The notes: generated by a model not told the origin, from the letters alone. Counted from the stretch's first letter, positions 36,004 through 44,989 are shown. The stretch: DNA of 64,000 nucleotides from Caulobacter hibisci (GCF_016135805.1 NZ_JADWOX010000006.1:62001-126000), one strand, 5' to 3'. Translations and numbers: made by a program.

Positions 36004-36966
36004 GTCGAGCGGGCCACCAAGCTGACCGCCCAGCTCCTGGCCTTCTCGCGCAGCCAGCAACTGGACCTGCAGGCCGTTGAAGTCGACGCCCTGATCGCGG
36101 GGATGGATGATCTGCTGACCCGCACTCTGGGTCACACCGTCGAGGTGCGCGCCGATCTTCAAGCCGGCGCGGCCCGGGCCAACGCCGATCCCAACCAGCT
36201 TGAGTTGGCTATTCTTAATCTGGCGATTAACGCACGCGACGCCATGGGAGAGGGCGGGACGGTTACGGTGTCCAGCCGCATCGCCCACGACTGGCACGAA
36301 GGCCTGGAGCCCGGCCGCTACGTGGTCATCGCCGTCAGCGACACCGGGCACGGCATTCCCGCCGAGCTGCTGCAGAAGGTCTTTGATCCCTTCTTCACCA
36401 CCAAGAGCGTCGGCAAGGGTACGGGACTTGGCCTCAGCCAGGTCTATGGCATCGCCACGCAGTCTGGCGGCACCGTTCGGATCGACAGCACCGTTGGCGT
36501 GGGCACGAGCATAGAGATCTGGCTGCCGATCAGCGACGCGGCCGAGCGCCTGCGACCCAGCGAAATTCCCTCCAGCGAAACCCCGCTTAGCCAAGGCGAG
36601 CGCATTCTGGTGGTTGATGACGACGCGGGGGTACGGCACTTTATCGTTCAGTGCCTCAAGTCTCTGGGCTATGTCGTCACCGAAGCCTCCGGCGGCCAGG
36701 CGGGCCTCGACCGCATCGCTGGAGACCATCCCGACCTGATGGTGGTGGATTTCGCCATGCCGGGGGTCAACGGCGCTCAGGTCGCTACCCAAGCGCGCCA
36801 GCTTGCGCCCAACCTGGCCGTACTCTTGGTCACCGGCTACGCCGACGCTCAGGCTATCAAGGATCTGGTCCAGTCAGAGGCCGTGCTACGTAAACCGTCC
36901 AAGGTCAGCGATCTGGCGGTCGCCGTCCGACGCACGCTCGAAGAGCGCGCGAGCCTGCCGGCATAG
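36004..36966 (+). pseudogene. hybrid histidine kinase, N-terminally deleted (HATPase + receiver)
   Basis: In the frame from 36004 the DNA encodes the last part of a dimerisation helix (KLTAQLLAFSR), a complete HATPase domain ([39 protein letters not shown]) and a receiver domain with the phospho-accepting Asp in MVVDFAMPG, ending at 36964-36966. The sensor part and the phospho-acceptor His of a HisKA domain, which should lie about 50 residues upstream of LLAFSR, are absent. An ATG at 36103 could start a shorter HATPase-receiver protein. It is joined directly to the broken KaiC-like gene, suggesting a single deletion removed the 3' end of one and the 5' end of the other. Confidence 0.75.
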
Positions 36967-37088
36967 GGGATGGTGCGGACCGTCAATGCGCAATTGAGCA
37001 GGCCTAATCTTGACCTTAAAACGAGAGCCGAAGGTTTTTGAGCAACGCCTCAACCGGCTGATCGTCTCTGCCCGCGCTTGGCGCCTTT

Positions 37089-37111
37089 ATCGCGTCGTGG
37101 CGTACGAACGG
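37089..37111 (+). repeat. 23-base repeat, copy 1
   Basis: These 23 bases recur at 43679-43701 with one mismatch, on the same strand. Flanking sequence is unrelated apart from one base. Neither copy lies in a gene I can support. Confidence 0.6.
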
Positions 37112-37230
37112 ATTGGATAACGAAGTGGGCCTGAAGACGCGGCCCCGCCGACCCGCCACCTGGGACGATGAAACCTATCCGCCGTCCAGGGATTGGACTT
37201 GCCGTGCCAAGGCTTGGGGTGGAGGGGCGA

Positions 37231-37668
37231 ATGCCGAATACGGAAACCAGTGGAGGCGGGGCGACGCTGCATCCCCTTCATGCGATCCTCCTGGCCTTTC
37301 CCCTGGCGCTCTTCAGCGCCGGGCTGATCAGCGACATCGCCTATCTGCGCACGGCCGTGATCCAGTGGTCGAACTTCTCGGCCTGGCTGATTACCGGCGC
37401 CCTGGTGTTCGGCGGCCTTGTCCTGGCCTGGGGCGTCATCGCCGCGGTGTTTCCGCGCCGCAGTTCCCGCAGGCGGGCTCTGGCGTTCCTGGCCGCCGTC
37501 GCGGTCATGTGGCTGGCCGGCCTGATCAACGCCTTCCAGCACAGCCACGACGGCTGGCCGTCGGTGGGGGCGCTGGGCCTGACGCTGTCGATCCTCTCGT
37601 CGCTGTTCGCCCTGATCGCCGCCGCGATCGGCTATTCCAGCCCATCCGCCCGGGGGATCGTGCGATGA
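37231..37668 (+). CDS. DUF2231-type membrane protein
   Basis: A 145-residue protein with four membrane helices (HAILLAFPLALFSAGLISDIAY, then WLITGALVFGGLVLAWGVIAAV, then RALAFLAAVAVMWLAGLINAF, and a final hydrophobic segment). The His-Pro-Leu-His start and the PLALF-GLI pattern match DUF2231, found near heme or PQQ-dependent sugar dehydrogenases in alphaproteobacteria. A GGAGGGG ribosome binding site directly precedes the ATG. Its stop overlaps the start of the sorbosone dehydrogenase gene (ATGA), so the two work together, perhaps as a membrane anchor or electron carrier for the dehydrogenase. Confidence 0.85.
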   Translation: MPNTETSGGGATLHPLHAILLAFPLALFSAGLISDIAYLRTAVIQWSNFSAWLITGALVFGGLVLAWGVIAAVFPRRSSRRRALAFLAAVAVMWLAGLINAFQHSHDGWPSVGALGLTLSILSSLFALIAAAIGYSSPSARGIVR

Positions 37669-38960
37669 GCGCGCGTTGGATCATCGTCGCCGCCGCGGCG
37701 CTCACCCTGCAGGCCTGTGGGCGTAGCGATCCGGGCCTGGACCAGACGGGCGCGGGCAAGCCGCCGCTGCCCGGCCAGCAGGAGACCCTGCTGCCGCCGA
37801 TGAAGATCGCCACGCCCAAGGGCTGGGACGGCAAGACGCCGACCGTTCCCAAGGGCTTTTCCATCACGCCGCTGGCCACGGACCTGAAAATCCCGCGCCA
37901 GATGCTGGTGCTGCCTAATGGCGACATCCTGGTGGCCGAGGGCTCGGGCGGGACCGAATCCAAGCTGCGGCCCAAGGATTTCATCGCCGGCTATATCAAG
38001 GCCAAGGGCAAGACCAAGGTGAAGGGCGGCAACCGCATCACCCTGCTGCGCGACGCCGACGGCGACGGCAAGGCTGAGTTGAAGACCGTGCTGGTCGGCG
38101 GCTTGAACGCCCCCTACGGCCTGGCCTTCGTGGACGGAACGCTCTACGTCGCCGATCAGGACGCCTTGCTGAAATTCCCGTTCCAGCCGGGCCAGACCAA
38201 GATCACGGCCAACCCCCAGACGGTCACCGACCTGCCGTCGCAGATCAATCACCACTGGACCAAGTCGCTGGCCGCCAGCGCCGACGGGGCCAAGCTCTAT
38301 GTCGGCATCGGCTCCAACAGCAATATCGGCGAGCGGGGCCTGGACGTCGAGCAGGACCGCGCCCAGGTCTGGGAAATCGACCGGCTGACCGGCGCACACC
38401 GGGTGCTGGCCAGCGGCGTGCGCAACCCCACGGCCCTGGCGATCGAGCCGCAGACCAAGGCGCTCTGGCTGGTGGCCAACGAGCGCGACGAACTGGGGCC
38501 GCAACTGGTGCCCGACTACCTGACCAGCGTGCGCGATGGCGGCTTCTACGGCTGGCCCTACAGCTACTGGGGCCAGAACGTCGATCCGCGCGTGCGGCCG
38601 CAGGATCCCCGCAAGGTCGGCAAGGCGCTGGTTCCCGACTACGCCCTGGGCTCGCACGTGGCGGCCCTGGGCGTGAGCTTCGCAAGCCTGGGGGGCTTTG
38701 GCGGCGCTTTCGCCCAAGGCGCCTTCGTGGGCGAGCACGGCAGTTGGAACCGCCAGGACCTCTCCGGCTACAAGGTCGTCTGGATTCCATTCGCGGGTGG
38801 TCGACCCAACGGCAAGCCCGTCGACTTCGTGACCGGCTTCCTGGACGGCCAGCATGCGCGCGGCCGTCCCGTCGGCGTGGCCTTCGATCCGGCCAAGCGC
38901 ATCCTGCTGATCGCCGACGATCTCTCCAACACCGTCTGGCGCGTGGCGCAGGCCCAATGA
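37665..38960 (+). CDS. L-sorbosone/PQQ-type sugar dehydrogenase lipoprotein
   Basis: A 431-residue six-bladed beta-propeller of the soluble glucose/sorbosone dehydrogenase family. It begins with a lipoprotein signal ending in LQAC, so it is anchored to a periplasmic membrane face. Visible blade motifs include GLAFVDGTLYVADQDALLKF, the HHWTKSLAASADGAKLYVGIGSNSN block with its active-site His, and GVRNPTALAIEP near residue 245. Such enzymes oxidise aldoses or sorbosone, often with PQQ; no pqq genes are in the window. Translationally coupled to the DUF2231 gene upstream. Confidence 0.9.
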   Translation: MSARWIIVAAAALTLQACGRSDPGLDQTGAGKPPLPGQQETLLPPMKIATPKGWDGKTPTVPKGFSITPLATDLKIPRQMLVLPNGDILVAEGSGGTESKLRPKDFIAGYIKAKGKTKVKGGNRITLLRDADGDGKAELKTVLVGGLNAPYGLAFVDGTLYVADQDALLKFPFQPGQTKITANPQTVTDLPSQINHHWTKSLAASADGAKLYVGIGSNSNIGERGLDVEQDRAQVWEIDRLTGAHRVLASGVRNPTALAIEPQTKALWLVANERDELGPQLVPDYLTSVRDGGFYGWPYSYWGQNVDPRVRPQDPRKVGKALVPDYALGSHVAALGVSFASLGGFGGAFAQGAFVGEHGSWNRQDLSGYKVVWIPFAGGRPNGKPVDFVTGFLDGQHARGRPVGVAFDPAKRILLIADDLSNTVWRVAQAQ

Positions 38961-39020
38961 CGCCGTCGCGGCGCTCGTCACGCCGTCTGACCTTTCTCGA
39001 GACCGGAATGTTGAGGCAGC

Positions 39021-39491
39021 ATGAAAGCCACAGACCTTGTTCCCTCCGCGCTGATCGGCGCCGTCGCCAGCGCCCGCTCGATGACGCCGATGGCGACCCT
39101 CGCGACGGCGAGGCTGGCGGGCGGCAAGACGCCGGGCCACCTGGTCCTGCTTGATCATCCCCTGTTCAAGTTCGGCGCCCTGGCCATGGGCGTTGGAGAG
39201 CTCTTTGGGGACAAGATGAAGTCCGCGCCTGATCGCACCGTCTTCCTGGGCCTGCTGGCCCGGGTGATGAGCGCCGGGATCGCGGGCGGCGCCCTGGCCC
39301 CGCGCGGCAAGGAAAAAGTCGGCGCGGCGGTGGCGGTCGCAACGGCGGTCCCGCTGGCCTATCTCACCCTGGCCGGGCGCAAGCGCGCCATGGCGGCCAT
39401 CGGCCAGACGCGGAGCGGCTTGATCGAAGACGCCCTGATTGTCGCGGCCGGCGCGGCGGTCGTGGCTCTGACGGTTCGCGGACGGCGCTAG
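39021..39491 (+). CDS. DUF4126-type membrane protein
   Basis: A 156-residue hydrophobic protein with about four membrane segments and a central basic loop (GRKRAMAAIGQTRSG). The pattern MTPMATLATARLAG followed by KFGALAMGVGELFGDKM matches the DUF4126 family, of unknown function. It follows the sugar dehydrogenase by 60 bases and may be cotranscribed. No stress-type promoter precedes it. Confidence 0.75.
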   Translation: MKATDLVPSALIGAVASARSMTPMATLATARLAGGKTPGHLVLLDHPLFKFGALAMGVGELFGDKMKSAPDRTVFLGLLARVMSAGIAGGALAPRGKEKVGAAVAVATAVPLAYLTLAGRKRAMAAIGQTRSGLIEDALIVAAGAAVVALTVRGRR

Positions 39492-39628
39492 CCACTCGCC
39501 AACGCCTTCGCGATCCTGCAGGCGAGGTCTTCGTGGTCCTAGACCCGGAAGCCCGAAATCTCTTAGCCTCCTTGGCGGTGGAGTGACCCGGCAAAAGCCT
39601 GGGCCATGGTTTGTCGTTGAGTTCGGGG

Positions 39629-42493
39629 ATGATGTTGCAGGGGGACGCGCCGACAGGACCAAACACGCCCAATTTCCTGCGCGGCGGCGGGGAGATGGGC
39701 GCGCTGATCCGCGCGTTCGACTGGAACACGACCTCGCTCGGGCCGCCGGCCGGGTGGCCTCAGTCGCTGCGCACGGCGATCCGTTTCCTGCTCAACTCCG
39801 GCCATCCGATGTACGTCTGGTGGGGACCAGACCTCCTGTCCTTCTACAACGACGCCTACAGCCAATCGATCGGCCCCGAGCGCCACCCCGGGTCGCTCGG
39901 CCGCCCCGGTCGCGAGGTCTGGGCGGAGATCTGGGACATCATCGGCCCGCAGATCGACCAAGTCATGTCCGGCGGGCCACCAACCTGGCACGAGAACGCC
40001 CTGGTGCCGATCACCCGCAATGGGGCGCGCGAGGACGTCTACTGGACCTACAGCTACGGTCCGATCGACGATGATGACGCGCCGCACGGCGTTGGCGGCG
40101 TTCTCGTGCAATGCACCGAGACCACGTCGTCGGTGCTGGCCCAACGCAGCCGGGCCGATGAGACCGAGCGCCAGCGACGACTGTTCCAGCAGGCGCCTGG
40201 GTTCGTGATCATCATGCGCGGCCCCGACCACATCGTCGACTTCGTCAACGACGCCCACCGGCGGGTGTTCGGCAGCGACAGCTGGCTGGGCAAGTCGATC
40301 CGCGAGGCGTTCCCGAGCATCGAGGGGCAGGGCTATTTCGAGGAACTCGACGAGGTCTATTCCACCGGGACGATCTATCAGGCCCACCAGGCGCCGGTGA
40401 CCTACCAGCGTGCGCCAGGCGAGCCGATGCAGGCCCGGTTCATGAACTTCATCTACGCCCCCGTTTTCGACGACCAGGGCCAGATCAGCGGGATCTTCTG
40501 CGACGGCTACGACGTCACCGACGGCAAGGCCGCCACGGAAGCCCTGGAACGCAGCGAGCAGCAACTTCGCCTGGTCGTCGAGGCTTCAGAGATCGGCTTC
40601 TGGGACGTCGATATGGTCCAAGACCTCCTCTATTGGCCGCCCCAGACCAAGGCGATGTTCGGGATCTCGCCAGCGGCCTTCGTCTCGCTCACCGACTTCT
40701 ACGCCGGCCTGCATCCGGAGGATCGTCCGGCGATCACCGCGGCCTTCACCGCCGCCGCCGACCCGACCCAACGCGCGCTCTACGATGTCGAGTCCCGCAC
40801 GATCGGCAAGGAGGATGGCGTCGAGCGGTGGGTCGCCGCCAAGGGGCGTGGTCTGTTCGAGGCCAATCGCTGCGTCCGGGTCGTCGGCACCGCCATCGAC
40901 GTGACGGCGCGCAAGCACGCCGAGGCCGCCTTGCGCGACCTGAACGAGACCTTGGAGCAGCGGGTGGCCGCCGCGCTGCAGGAGCGCAAGGTCCTGGCCG
41001 ACGTGGTGGAGTCGACCGACGCCCTGATCCTCGTCGCCGACCTCGACTATCGCTACTTGGCGATCAACCGCGCCAGCGCCGATGAGTTCGAGCAGGTCTA
41101 TGGGGTGCGCCCCAAGGTCGGCGACAACATGCTCGACCTGCTGGCCGACCGCCCCAACCATCAGGCGGAGGTCCGGTCGCTGTGGTCACGGGCTCTGGCC
41201 GGTGAGGCCTTCACCACCATCCACGAGTTTGGCGATCCGGCCTTCGATCGACGCGCTTACGAGATCAAGTTCAACATCCTGCGCGATCGCGATGGCCGCC
41301 AGATCGGCGCCTTCCAGTTCGTCTACGACGTCAGCGACCGTCTGCGCGATCAGGCCCGGTTGGCCGAAGCCGAATTCCAGCTTCGCCAGAACCAGAAGAT
41401 CGAGGCCATCGGCCAGCTCACCGGCGGCGTGGCCCACGACTTCAACAACCTGCTGATGGTGATCCTGGGCGGCCTTAGCATGGTCGATCGTCCGGGAGCG
41501 CCCGAGCGCCGGCAAAGGATCCTCGACGGCATGCGCCAGGCCGCCGAGCGTGGCGCCTCCCTGAGCCGCCAACTCCTGGCCTTCGCCCGCCGCCAACCGC
41601 TGAAGGCCGAGCCGGTTGACCTTCGCCAGCAGCTCGCCGGCATGCGCGACTTGCTCGATCGCGCCTTGCGCGGCGACGTCCATGTCGAAACCGTGCTGGC
41701 CGACGATCTGTGGGCGATCCAGGTCGATCCCGCGGAACTGGAACTGGTGCTGCTCAATCTCTGCGTCAACGCTCGAGACGCCATGCCCGAAGGCGGCACG
41801 ATCTCGATCGTCGCGGAAAACGCGCCGCGGGCGGACGGGCAGGGCGATTTCGTGCGGCTGACCGTGCGCGATACGGGCGTGGGCATGGCCAAGGAGGTCT
41901 TGGCCCGAGTGTTCGAGCCGTTCTTCACGACCAAGGAAATCGGCAAGGGCTCCGGCCTTGGCCTGCCGCAGGTTTATGGGTTCGCCGAGCAGTCGGGGGG
42001 ATCGGTGAGCGTCGACAGCACGGTCGGCCGCGGGACGGCTGTGACGCTGCTGCTACCCCGGACCCTGGAGGCGCCCGCGGCCTCGGCTGCGGCCGCGATT
42101 ACAAGCCTGGAAGGCCTGCGCGCGCCGACCGCCGAAGCCGTGCTTCTGGTCGAGGACGACGACGAAGTGGCCGCCTTGGTCTGCGAGATGCTGCGCGAAC
42201 TGGGCTATGTCGTCACGCGCGTCAGCGGCGCCGAAAGCGCTCTGGGCGCCATGGCCAATGATCGAGCCATCGACCTAGTGTTCTCCGACATCATGATGCC
42301 GGGCGCCATGAACGGCGTTCAACTGGCGCAGGAAATTCGGCGGCGGCGGCCCGGACTGCCTGTGCTGCTGACCTCGGGTTACGCCGAAGCGGCCATTCGC
42401 GAGACCGAGATCGAAGGCGTCGCGGTCCTGCCCAAGCCTTACGACATCGACACCCTGGCCCGTCGCCTGTTGGATCTGCTCGGCGCGACCTAG
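39629..42493 (+). CDS. hybrid sensor histidine kinase with multiple PAS domains
   Basis: A 954-residue soluble kinase. The first 160 residues are a PAS-like domain (WPQSLRTAIRFLLNSGHPMYV to CTETTSSVLAQ) shared with the kinase at 56272-58590. Three more PAS domains follow; the third (DVESRTIGKEDGVERWVAAKG, about residue 390) is again shared with that kinase. The HisKA domain has its phospho-acceptor His in GGVAHDFNNLL (about residue 602), then HATPase (LCVNARDAMPEGG, DTGVGM, GSGLGLPQVYG) and a receiver with Asp in DLVFSDIMMPG (about residue 887). It senses an unknown signal in the cytoplasm. Start uncertain: adjacent ATGs at 39629 and 39632, or a TTG at 39611. Confidence 0.9.
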   Translation: MMLQGDAPTGPNTPNFLRGGGEMGALIRAFDWNTTSLGPPAGWPQSLRTAIRFLLNSGHPMYVWWGPDLLSFYNDAYSQSIGPERHPGSLGRPGREVWAEIWDIIGPQIDQVMSGGPPTWHENALVPITRNGAREDVYWTYSYGPIDDDDAPHGVGGVLVQCTETTSSVLAQRSRADETERQRRLFQQAPGFVIIMRGPDHIVDFVNDAHRRVFGSDSWLGKSIREAFPSIEGQGYFEELDEVYSTGTIYQAHQAPVTYQRAPGEPMQARFMNFIYAPVFDDQGQISGIFCDGYDVTDGKAATEALERSEQQLRLVVEASEIGFWDVDMVQDLLYWPPQTKAMFGISPAAFVSLTDFYAGLHPEDRPAITAAFTAAADPTQRALYDVESRTIGKEDGVERWVAAKGRGLFEANRCVRVVGTAIDVTARKHAEAALRDLNETLEQRVAAALQERKVLADVVESTDALILVADLDYRYLAINRASADEFEQVYGVRPKVGDNMLDLLADRPNHQAEVRSLWSRALAGEAFTTIHEFGDPAFDRRAYEIKFNILRDRDGRQIGAFQFVYDVSDRLRDQARLAEAEFQLRQNQKIEAIGQLTGGVAHDFNNLLMVILGGLSMVDRPGAPERRQRILDGMRQAAERGASLSRQLLAFARRQPLKAEPVDLRQQLAGMRDLLDRALRGDVHVETVLADDLWAIQVDPAELELVLLNLCVNARDAMPEGGTISIVAENAPRADGQGDFVRLTVRDTGVGMAKEVLARVFEPFFTTKEIGKGSGLGLPQVYGFAEQSGGSVSVDSTVGRGTAVTLLLPRTLEAPAASAAAAITSLEGLRAPTAEAVLLVEDDDEVAALVCEMLRELGYVVTRVSGAESALGAMANDRAIDLVFSDIMMPGAMNGVQLAQEIRRRRPGLPVLLTSGYAEAAIRETEIEGVAVLPKPYDIDTLARRLLDLLGAT

Positions 42494-42607
42494 CTTGTTA
42501 GGTCGGAGCCGCTTCCGGGCAGAAACGCGCCTTTCCAAGGCGGGATTGCTCGGCGTGATCGCAAGTTGGCCGCCGCGCCGCCGCGCCGCCGATCGCTCCG
42601 GTCTTGC

Positions 42608-42799
42608 TCAGGCGCGATCGGACTTTGAATCTTTCTTGAAGGTGTCGCCAACGGCCGCGGCCGATCCTCCATCTGGACCAGCCTTGGACTGCGACGCCTT
42701 CCCGGTGCGTTCGACCGCCTTGCGTCCGCCCAACGCCGTGAACGCGCCCGGCGCCTCGGCCTCATTGGCCTTGCGGCCCGGGGTGTTCTGATCGTCCAT
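42608..42799 (-). CDS. small hydrophilic protein, unknown
   Basis: A 63-residue protein rich in Ala, Gly, Lys, Asp and Ser with no hydrophobic core (MDDQNTPGRKANEAEAPG at the start, TFKKDSKSDRA at the end), probably disordered. AAGGAG lies 7 bases before the ATG at 42799, which is the main evidence that it is translated. It resembles in character the other small hydrophilic proteins around 43.9-44.5 kb. No recognisable family. Confidence 0.5.
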   Translation of the reverse strand: MDDQNTPGRKANEAEAPGAFTALGGRKAVERTGKASQSKAGPDGGSAAAVGDTFKKDSKSDRA

Positions 42800-43132
42800 G
42801 GTTAGGCTCCTTGGTAGGGCTGGCCGCCAGATCATGACTTGCTCGGCGACGGCGCCGCGCTTCAGGTTCAATCAACGCACAGGGCTGACGCTGGACCCAT
42901 CTCCAACGGGTAGGGAGGCCGGTTTGTTTCTGACGCGGTTTGCCATCGGCTTGGGCCTGGCACGGCCCACTTCGGATTGTCTTTAGCGTCCTCCGGCTCC
43001 TGCAGCGTCTCGCCCGGTGAGCAGGCCTGTTCCCACTCAGGGGGCTACCGATGGCCACGAATTCTCCCCGCGCCCTGCGATGCAACCTCGGGAGCCTGGG
43101 GGTTGTTTGCAGTGCAGCATGGAGGACAAGCG
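42800..43132. other. intergenic region between the small gene and the GFA gene
   Basis: No supported gene in these 333 bases. A stretch at about 42888-42921 resembles a worn copy of the GC-rich intergenic hairpin element whose shadow translation reads LTLDPSPTGRE, common in alphaproteobacterial spacers. The rest shows no clear promoter of the stress type. Confidence 0.3.
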
Positions 43133-43555
43133 ATGCGGATCGCGCAATGCCGATGCGGAGCGGTCTCGGTTCAGTGCGCGAAGGAGCCGGTGGGCGTTTC
43201 GGTGTGTCACTGCCTGGCCTGCCAGCAGAGAACAGGAAGCGTGCTGGCGGCCCAAGCCCGGTTCGAGGAAGGCTCGATCCTCATCAGCGGTCAGACCAAC
43301 AGCTATATTCGGGCGGCCGATAGCGGGGCGCGGGTGCTCTATCTGTTTTGCCCGCGTTGCGCCGACACCATCGCTTACGTCAACGAGCGCGAGCCCGATC
43401 TTGTGGCGATCCCGCTGGGCGCTTTCGCCGATCCCCATTTCCCTGCGCCAACGGTGTCGTCCTACGAGCATCGCGCTCATTCATGGGTTTTGGTGGCCGG
43501 CCTGGGGGAGACCATCGCCCCTGAGGGTCTGAAGGACGATGTTGCCGGAACATAG
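43133..43555 (+). CDS. GFA (glutathione-dependent formaldehyde-activating) family protein
   Basis: A 140-residue beta-rich zinc protein. The expected cysteines are present in CRCGAVSV near the start, in CHCLACQQRTGS (about residue 25) and in LFCPRCADTI (about residue 76), matching the two zinc sites of the Mss4-like GFA fold. Family members were named for binding glutathione and formaldehyde, though most have unknown roles. GGAGGA precedes the ATG at 43133. No operon partner; a poorly supported open frame follows. Confidence 0.85.
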   Translation: MRIAQCRCGAVSVQCAKEPVGVSVCHCLACQQRTGSVLAAQARFEEGSILISGQTNSYIRAADSGARVLYLFCPRCADTIAYVNEREPDLVAIPLGAFADPHFPAPTVSSYEHRAHSWVLVAGLGETIAPEGLKDDVAGT

Positions 43556-43875
43556 TTCGACGCGAGACTGCGGCCTCCGGGGCTAAGGATCGACGACCGA
43601 CAATGGCAAAACGATGCGTGCATCCCGTGGAATTCACGCTGGGACCGGGGCGCATTGCCTGGGTCGGTTACACCTCTCATCGCGCCGTGGCGTACGAACG
43701 GGGGAATTTCGTAGGAATAGTTCCGAACTTTCGACAGGGCGCCTATTCCCAAGATCTTGGCGGGCAAGTCCGAGGCGCGGGCCGGACCCTTGATCGCCTA
43801 TCTCGTTTCACTGAAATTGGACGGGTTGGCGATCGCCACGAAGGGGGCGCAAGGCACGGATGCGCGGGGCCCTGT
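43556..43875. other. intergenic region with inverted repeat and short direct repeat
   Basis: These 320 bases contain an open frame (43603-43935) with poor third-position bias and no family resemblance, which I do not call. They hold copy 2 of a 23-base repeat (43679-43701; copy 1 at 37089-37111) and a 7-base inverted repeat, GGAATAG at 43714-43720 with CTATTCC at 43743-43749. Confidence 0.35.
43679..43701 (+). repeat. 23-base repeat, copy 2
   Basis: Matches 37089-37111 at 22 of 23 positions in the same orientation, 6.6 kb away. The flanks differ. Confidence 0.6.
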
Positions 43876-43900
43876 CGAACAGACCGCTCGGCCAGGCGTT
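43876..43900 (+). promoter_or_regulatory. EcfG-like promoter (CGAAC-N16-CGTT)
   Basis: CGAAC at 43876-43880, 16 bases, CGTT at 43897-43900; one mismatch from consensus, 31 bases before the ATG at 43932. The next gene downstream has the same -35 variant at the same spacing. Confidence 0.5.
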
Positions 43901-43931
43901 GGTTCGTGGACGCAAAACCAGGAGGCCGACG

Positions 43932-44267
43932 ATGAGCACGGGCAAGGATCCGCAAACCGCTGACGGTCTGGGCGGCGTCCACAAGGTCAACACACCGCGA
44001 CCCAGCGCCCCGGTGGCCCCTTCGGATGCGGAGGCGGTCGTGGTGGCGCGCGGTCCGCTACCCGGGTCGGACGGCTTGGTCGACGATCCCGATCAGATCG
44101 CCAAGGTGGTTCACACCGTGCCCGCGCCCGTCGAGACGGCGTCGGACGCCAATGCCCGCGAGTCGACCTTGCGACCGATCCAGACCCCGGAAGCGCCATT
44201 CCAGGACGCGCGCATCGCGCCCGAGGGTCCGTCAGCCTGGTCGGCCGAGAAGAAACCGGGCGCCTAG
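43932..44267 (+). CDS. small hydrophilic protein, unknown
   Basis: A 111-residue protein rich in Pro, Ala, Asp and Ser (MSTGKDPQTADGLGGVHKVN at the start), with one short hydrophobic stretch (AEAVVVARGPLPG) and otherwise likely disordered. AGGAGG lies 6 bases before the ATG, and an EcfG-like promoter lies 31 bases upstream. No recognised family. With the next gene it forms a pair of tandem, separately promoted stress-type small genes. Confidence 0.6.
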   Translation: MSTGKDPQTADGLGGVHKVNTPRPSAPVAPSDAEAVVVARGPLPGSDGLVDDPDQIAKVVHTVPAPVETASDANARESTLRPIQTPEAPFQDARIAPEGPSAWSAEKKPGA

Positions 44268-44291
44268 GCGGCCAGGCGCGAGCGTTTGCGG

Positions 44292-44316
44292 CGAACAGCG
44301 AACCTTCCGGGGCGTT
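44292..44316 (+). promoter_or_regulatory. EcfG-like promoter (CGAAC-N16-CGTT)
   Basis: CGAAC at 44292-44296, 16 bases, CGTT at 44313-44316; one mismatch from consensus, 27 bases before the ATG at 44344. Same variant as the element at 43876-43900. Confidence 0.5.
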
Positions 44317-44343
44317 CAAGCTGACACAAGGTAGGAGGCAGAC

Positions 44344-44547
44344 ATGACCAAGTTGACCGAGACCAAGCGCGACAAGCTGCCCGCCAAGGATTTCGCCAAG
44401 CCGGACAAGCGCGCCTATCCGATCGAGGACAAACCCCACGCCAGGAACGCCAAGGCGCGGGCGAGTCAGGCGGTTAAGGCTGGCCGAATGTCCAAGGCCG
44501 AGGCGAGCAAGATCGCCAAGAAGGCGGATGCGGTGCTCAAAGCGTAG
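44344..44547 (+). CDS. small basic protein, DUF6582-like
   Basis: A 67-residue Lys/Ala/Arg-rich protein. The stretch LPAKDFAKPDKRAYPIEDKPHARNAKARASQ in its middle resembles the DUF6582 small proteins, in which an aromatic-Pro-Ile core is followed by a basic helix; here the C-terminus is the Lys-rich helix SKAEASKIAKKADAVLKA. Strongly positive, so DNA or RNA binding is possible, but this is inference. TAGGAGG precedes the ATG. An EcfG-like promoter lies just upstream. Confidence 0.68.
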   Translation: MTKLTETKRDKLPAKDFAKPDKRAYPIEDKPHARNAKARASQAVKAGRMSKAEASKIAKKADAVLKA

Positions 44548-44727
44548 CCGCGCCGGGAGATCACCCCGCGAACGACATCATTTGACTGTTGAGGCCGCCT
44601 AAGCCTGCGCATTAAACCGCTGGCCGTTACGACGCGAATATTTCGGGCCAATCCCGCTGGCGGACTTTGTTTCCCCACGTCGCCCGAGAGTCGTTCCGAC
44701 CCTTCGCGCCGGCGGAGGAAAAACGCC

Positions 44728-44889
44728 ATGTCCAATCTGACCTTCGCCGTCGCGGCCGCGATCTTGCTGACGGCATGCTCCAAGCCCGTACCAGCGCCGA
44801 CGCCCGAGAGCAGCGCCGACAACGCGGCCGCCTCCGCGCCGGCTGGTGTGGGCGCAACGCGCGAAAAACTCCCCCGACCCGGTCAATGA
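44728..44889 (+). CDS. small lipoprotein, unknown
   Basis: A 53-residue protein with a lipoprotein signal: MSNLTFAVAAAILLTAC, where the LTAC lipobox would be cleaved before Cys17. The mature part is short, Pro/Ala/Ser rich and probably disordered. GGAGGAA lies 8 bases before the ATG. Too short for automatic gene calling but signal peptide, lipobox and ribosome binding site agree. The motif CATCATTTGA occurs about 150 bases upstream (44575). Confidence 0.6.
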   Translation: MSNLTFAVAAAILLTACSKPVPAPTPESSADNAAASAPAGVGATREKLPRPGQ

Positions 44890-44989
44890 CGGAAAGCCGA
44901 CCGCGAAGTCTGCCCGAACCGAAGCGGCGCGCCAGCCAGGAACCTGAGGCGTAGCGACGCCAGCCTGGCGTTAAGGCGCCTCGCCTCAG

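Noticed and set aside
42977..43132. Upstream in-frame extension of the GFA gene
   Set aside because: No codon bias, and the cysteine motif and ribosome binding site place the start at 43133.
43603..43935. 110-residue open frame between the GFA gene and the 43932 gene
   Set aside because: Mixed third-base usage, no recognisable fold, and it overlaps the start of the better-supported 43932-44267 gene.
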